A stretch of 39,883 nucleotides of DNA from Desulfovibrionaceae bacterium (GTDB lineage: Bacteria > Desulfobacterota > Desulfovibrionia > Desulfovibrionales > Desulfovibrionaceae): contig JAFLSV010000018.1 of NCBI GenBank assembly GCA_022510785.1, forward strand, positions 1-39,883, given 5' to 3'. The position numbers were made by a program, and so were the translations under genes. Shown one piece after another: positions 37,211-39,883 of the stretch. The stretch's first letter is position 1. Every line of letters starts with the position of its first letter. The notes beneath the pieces were generated by a model. That model was given only the letters and a program-made list of their open reading frames with translations, made no database searches and was not told the origin of the DNA.

Positions 37211-37964
37211 CCCTATAGACGGCCTCTCTTTTCTGCCGATCCATGACATACTGATAGTGCTTCAGCAGCATGATCGGACTTGAGTGGCCCATCAATTTTG
37301 CCACCGTGCCGATGTCCACGCCCCCTGCAATCAGTTCCGTTGCGAAAGCGTGCCGCAGGTCGTAAGGCCGGATGCGCCGGGTAATTCCAGCGCGTTTCAG
37401 ACATGCGCGCCACGCCACGTTGATCCGCTGCACGGACTTACCTTTGAAATGAATCAGGTGAAACACCGCGGCTCTTTCATCCTCGTCCTTCCATGCCTTG
37501 AAAAACGGCATGAGTGACTCGCGGATAGGAACCTCGCGCCATAACGCTCCGGGATTTTTCTTTGAGCCGTGGATGCGGACAATTCTCCGATCCAAATCCA
37601 CATCGTCCCACGTCAGCCTGAGCAGTTCGCTTTCCCCGACCCTGGCACCCAGGTACGCCCCTATCAGGATGACTCGCGCAACATACGGGGCGGCGTGTGC
37701 CAGTATCCGCCCGATTTCTTCCGGGGTTGGCGGGACAAACTGCCGGTAATGCACGGTTGGCAGGCGTGGAAACTCAATGCTCTCGCAGTACCCCTGCTCA
37801 AAACCCCACCTCAGAACAGTTCTGAGCAGGCTGAGGCGCTTGTGGATGGTCGCCGGCGTGCCTTGCATGGCCCCCAAAAGCTCAAGAATGGTTGATCTGG
37901 ACATGGATGCAACAGGGGTTGCGGCATGTCGCCGCAGAAACTGAGCGTCTTGCGCGAACCTCAT
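37200..37964 (-). CDS. Tyrosine recombinase, N-terminally shortened
   Basis: From MRFAQDAQFLRRHAATPVAS to the stop, about 254 residues. The catalytic domain has GARVGESELLRLTWDD (Arg), RPYDLRHAFATEL (His-x-x-Arg box variant), LMGHSSPIMLLKHYQYVM (His/Tyr). A partial core-binding domain (TIHKRLSLLRTVLRWGFEQG) precedes it. A longer open frame exists but its first 128 codons are antisense to a membrane-protein gene and look non-coding. The arm-binding domain is missing, so this may be a decayed integrase of an older element. It is not needed by a Mu-type phage. Confidence 0.75.
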   Translation of the reverse strand: MRFAQDAQFLRRHAATPVASMSRSTILELLGAMQGTPATIHKRLSLLRTVLRWGFEQGYCESIEFPRLPTVHYRQFVPPTPEEIGRILAHAAPYVARVILIGAYLGARVGESELLRLTWDDVDLDRRIVRIHGSKKNPGALWREVPIRESLMPFFKAWKDEDERAAVFHLIHFKGKSVQRINVAWRACLKRAGITRRIRPYDLRHAFATELIAGGVDIGTVAKLMGHSSPIMLLKHYQYVMDRQKREAVYRASR

Positions 37965-38288
37965 AAATCCAGCAGGCTTCTCAATCTGGCCATGTGGATA
38001 GGATTCGGCGGCCTGGCGAACTGCTGGCTGTGGACGCTCAACCTTGCTGTCTGGCCCGATCCGGCGGTTTATATTCCGGCATGGGCATGGGCGGCCTTTG
38101 CCGGTGTTCTGACGCCGATACATATCAAGTCGCTTCTGGACATGCGCCGCGACCCGTTTGACGAACAGATGGAAGATGCGCGACAGACCATGCTGAATAC
38201 CTATATGGCCACGATGAACAATCTGGTCGCCAAAATGGACGCCGAAACGCCAGAGCCCACCGAAAAGCCGCAAAACTTGGAACAATAG
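37926..38288 (+). CDS. Small membrane protein, holin-like
   Basis: The 120-residue protein starts MSPQKLSVLREPHKSSRLLN. Two hydrophobic segments follow (LAMWIGFGGLANCWLWTLNL; PAWAWAAFAGVLTPIHI), then a charged tail (MRRDPFDEQMEDARQTMLNT). This is similar in layout to three-helix holins. It overlaps the 5' end of the recombinase on the opposite strand by 39 bp. It ends before a terminator at 38337. Confidence 0.65.
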   Translation: MSPQKLSVLREPHKSSRLLNLAMWIGFGGLANCWLWTLNLAVWPDPAVYIPAWAWAAFAGVLTPIHIKSLLDMRRDPFDEQMEDARQTMLNTYMATMNNLVAKMDAETPEPTEKPQNLEQ

Positions 38289-38336
38289 CGGAAATCCGCG
38301 CTTGCCCCAAGTTTTTTGCGGATTATTTGGGATAAC

Positions 38337-38369
38337 GGGCCGGAGCACACGCCCCGGCCCTTTCTGTTT
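38337..38369 (+). terminator. Intrinsic terminator after the membrane-protein gene
   Basis: GGGCCGG (38337-38343) and CCGGCCC (38354-38360) with TTTCTGTTT following on the plus strand. It lies between convergent genes. Confidence 0.8.
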
Positions 38370-38583
38370 ACCTCAGCGGCTCATCCAGAAGCAGTTGCGC
38401 CGCCTCCCTGTACCTGACGGCGGGAAGCAGGGTGTACTTGCACCCGAACCTTTCCCGGATGAGGGCGAAGAGCCTGTGCTTCACGGCCCGGCGCTCCTGT
38501 CTGGTGGACGCTACCCGCGCCGCCTCCACATCGATGAGGGCCAGCAGAACGCGCCTGTGGAACTCGGTGATGGGGGTATTCAT
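38368..38583 (-). CDS. Small phage-type protein, unknown function
   Basis: The 71-residue protein starts MNTPITEFHRRVLLALIDVE with AGGGGGG before the ATG. It is Arg-rich and helical (RQERRAVKHRLFALIRERFG; YREAAQLLLDEPLR). It follows the antirepressor gene by 12 nt, so the two form an operon. No family recognised. Confidence 0.6.
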   Translation of the reverse strand: MNTPITEFHRRVLLALIDVEAARVASTRQERRAVKHRLFALIRERFGCKYTLLPAVRYREAAQLLLDEPLR

Positions 38584-38595
38584 GGCCTGCCCCCC

Positions 38596-39642
38596 TTACA
38601 CCGACGCCGCAAGAACGCGGTTGGCGGCAATGGCGGCCCGGATGGCGTACTGCACATCCTGAAACGCCGTGTCCATGCCCCGGTAGGCGTTGCCGAACTG
38701 TCCGGCCAGCACATCCACCATGAAATCGGTGGACACGAAGGAGCGCACGGGGACGCGGTTCAACAGGGTGGAGAACGCGCTTCCCGTGAGGTCGGAATAG
38801 CGCCGCTGGAGCTCGCGGAACCTGTCGCGGGCATCACATTCCCATTTCAGGGCTTCGCGCTCCAGTTCGGCGAGGGCCGCGGCCCGGCGGGCATATTCCT
38901 CCGTGGCCGCCTCCGGCAGGGGCGCGGGCAGAGGAAGAGGCTTGGAGCCGGGGGATAAGGGATTGCCGGGCACGGCGGCAACCGTTGACGCATTGCCAAC
39001 AGTTCCGGCGGGCAATCCCTTGGGCAGGGCGTCAATCTTGGCCTGTCCCCAGTCAATGGCGTCAGGAATCCACTCCTGCGGCAGGTCTTTGATGTTGGTC
39101 AGCCGGAACGCGGCCTTGAGCTGGTTCCAGCAGACGTTGAAGGGCTGGCCGCTGACCTGAGCCCAGGCGTTGACCAGCGAGCGCAGGGGCTGGCGGTCGG
39201 CCACCGTGGACGGGGTGATGGAGAGGGTGCCGGGGAACGTGTCGGAAATGGCGACAGGTTCGGGGAGAACTTCCGGCGGAACTGTGCGAAAAAAAGTTTC
39301 TTCCAAAAGCTCAAACACATCCCATGCTTTGTCCGTGTTGAGCATCTTGGCATGACGGGCGGCACCACGTTCAAGCCACAAGGTAAGGTGACGGGCTTTG
39401 CGGGAAATTTGCAACCCGAAAATTTCGGTGTGCAAACGAAATTCCCTGATTTCTCCGTTGGTTATGGAGAGATAATGCTTGCCCTCCACAAACCTGTCTC
39501 GGTTGTTGGCAAAATTGTCTTGGATGTTCTTTGCCGTACACCCATAGGCTTCGGCAAGCATCTCGGTCGTGCAGACGGGCTGGCCTTTGTAGGTGACGGG
39601 AGGAAGGGAAACGGAGACGGGGGAGGTCGAAACCTGGCTCAT
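38596..39642 (-). CDS. ORF6N-domain antirepressor-like protein
   Basis: The product has 348 residues; ATG 39642 (MSQVSTSPVSVSLPPVTYKG) has CAGGAG upstream. Residues about 15-115 (TTEMLAEAYGCTAKNIQDNF; EGKHYLSITNGEIREFRLHT; RKARHLTLWLERGAARHAKM) form an ORF6N DNA-binding domain. A Pro-rich linker follows, then a helical C-terminus (RELQRRYSDLTGSAFSTLLN). Such proteins are antirepressor-type regulators in tailed phages, here of the neighbouring, second element. Confidence 0.82.
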   Translation of the reverse strand: MSQVSTSPVSVSLPPVTYKGQPVCTTEMLAEAYGCTAKNIQDNFANNRDRFVEGKHYLSITNGEIREFRLHTEIFGLQISRKARHLTLWLERGAARHAKMLNTDKAWDVFELLEETFFRTVPPEVLPEPVAISDTFPGTLSITPSTVADRQPLRSLVNAWAQVSGQPFNVCWNQLKAAFRLTNIKDLPQEWIPDAIDWGQAKIDALPKGLPAGTVGNASTVAAVPGNPLSPGSKPLPLPAPLPEAATEEYARRAAALAELEREALKWECDARDRFRELQRRYSDLTGSAFSTLLNRVPVRSFVSTDFMVDVLAGQFGNAYRGMDTAFQDVQYAIRAAIAANRVLAASV

Positions 39643-39883
39643 GGGGAAAACTCCTGTAAGGTGTTGAATTGCCCCCGTCAAAACGAACGAGGGCCGGGAG
39701 CTTCAACAGCGCTACAGGAACGCCCCACCTGCTTTCCCCTTGCGGGTCTTGTATGGCGGATGGACACCCGGCCCGGAATGCTGATTGTAATGGATGTCGC
39801 GCCCAAGAAAAAGGCTTGACAAAAAAAGAGGGTCATGACTAGCAGAGGGGTTGTTCCCTCAGCATTTTGAGGATAATTTTGTA

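Noticed and set aside
37190..37215. Exact left end of the Mu-like prophage
   Set aside because: No clear terminal TG with a matching target duplication can be fixed without the other end, so only a region is given.
37964..38348. Extended N-terminus for the tyrosine recombinase
   Set aside because: This part is antisense to the membrane-protein gene, has a random-looking composition and lacks any arm-binding or core-binding motif.
39816..39844. TTGACA box followed by possible promoter at the right edge
   Set aside because: The -35 is perfect, but no acceptable -10 box lies 16-18 bp away and no gene starts before the window ends.

Overview
The window is almost entirely one Mu-like transposable prophage in a GC-rich bacterium. 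Base composition, gene style and the repeats suggest a deltaproteobacterium of the Desulfovibrio/Bilophila kind, but this is inference and no host marker gene is present. The phage is read right to left, so nearly all genes are on the minus strand. Its left (repressor) end lies near 37.0-37.2 kb, and its right end runs off the window inside a tail-fibre gene at position 1. Right of about 37.2 kb lies a different, older element: a 5'-shortened tyrosine recombinase, a small membrane protein, a small unknown gene and an ORF6N antirepressor. | Early region (36.9 to 27.1 kb): a double-HTH repressor on the plus strand, three operator-like repeats, a small gene, then a Ner-position HTH regulator broken by a perfect 23-bp tandem duplication. 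Transposase MuA, ATPase MuB, Gam, an HU-like protein, an N6-methylase-like protein, a deoxyribosyltransferase-like protein, GemA and two further regulators or unknowns follow. | Lysis and packaging (26.9 to 22.6 kb): holin-like protein, membrane-anchored lytic transglycosylase, overlapping Rz/Rz1 spanins, two small proteins, and terminase small (gp27-like) and large (gp28-like) subunits. | Cargo (22.6 to 20.7 kb): an AT-rich plus-strand pair inserted between terminase and portal, with its own promoter. One product looks like a class III nucleotide cyclase that keeps both metal-binding Asp residues. The other is a single-pass membrane protein of unknown type. A divergent ribbon-helix-helix gene and a palindrome sit at the front. 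This is the best candidate for an undescribed, possibly anti-phage, system. | Head region (20.7 to 11.5 kb): Rha-like regulator, portal, and a MuF head protein fused to a papain-fold toxin domain and followed by two tandem immunity-like genes that carry a visible duplication scar. Protease with nested scaffold, decoration and lambda-E-type capsid proteins and head-tail completion proteins follow. | Tail region (11.5 kb to 1): sheath, tube, tail chaperone pair with a GGGAAAC slippery site, tape measure, hub, spike, gp46, gp47 and gp48-like baseplate proteins and a fibre, with one small AT-rich plus-strand moron. | Five related intergenic elements precede the lysis, portal, protease, tail-chaperone and gp46 genes and may be the late promoters. 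A separate palindromic repeat family is scattered through the intergenic gaps, and one full copy lies in frame inside the hub gene.
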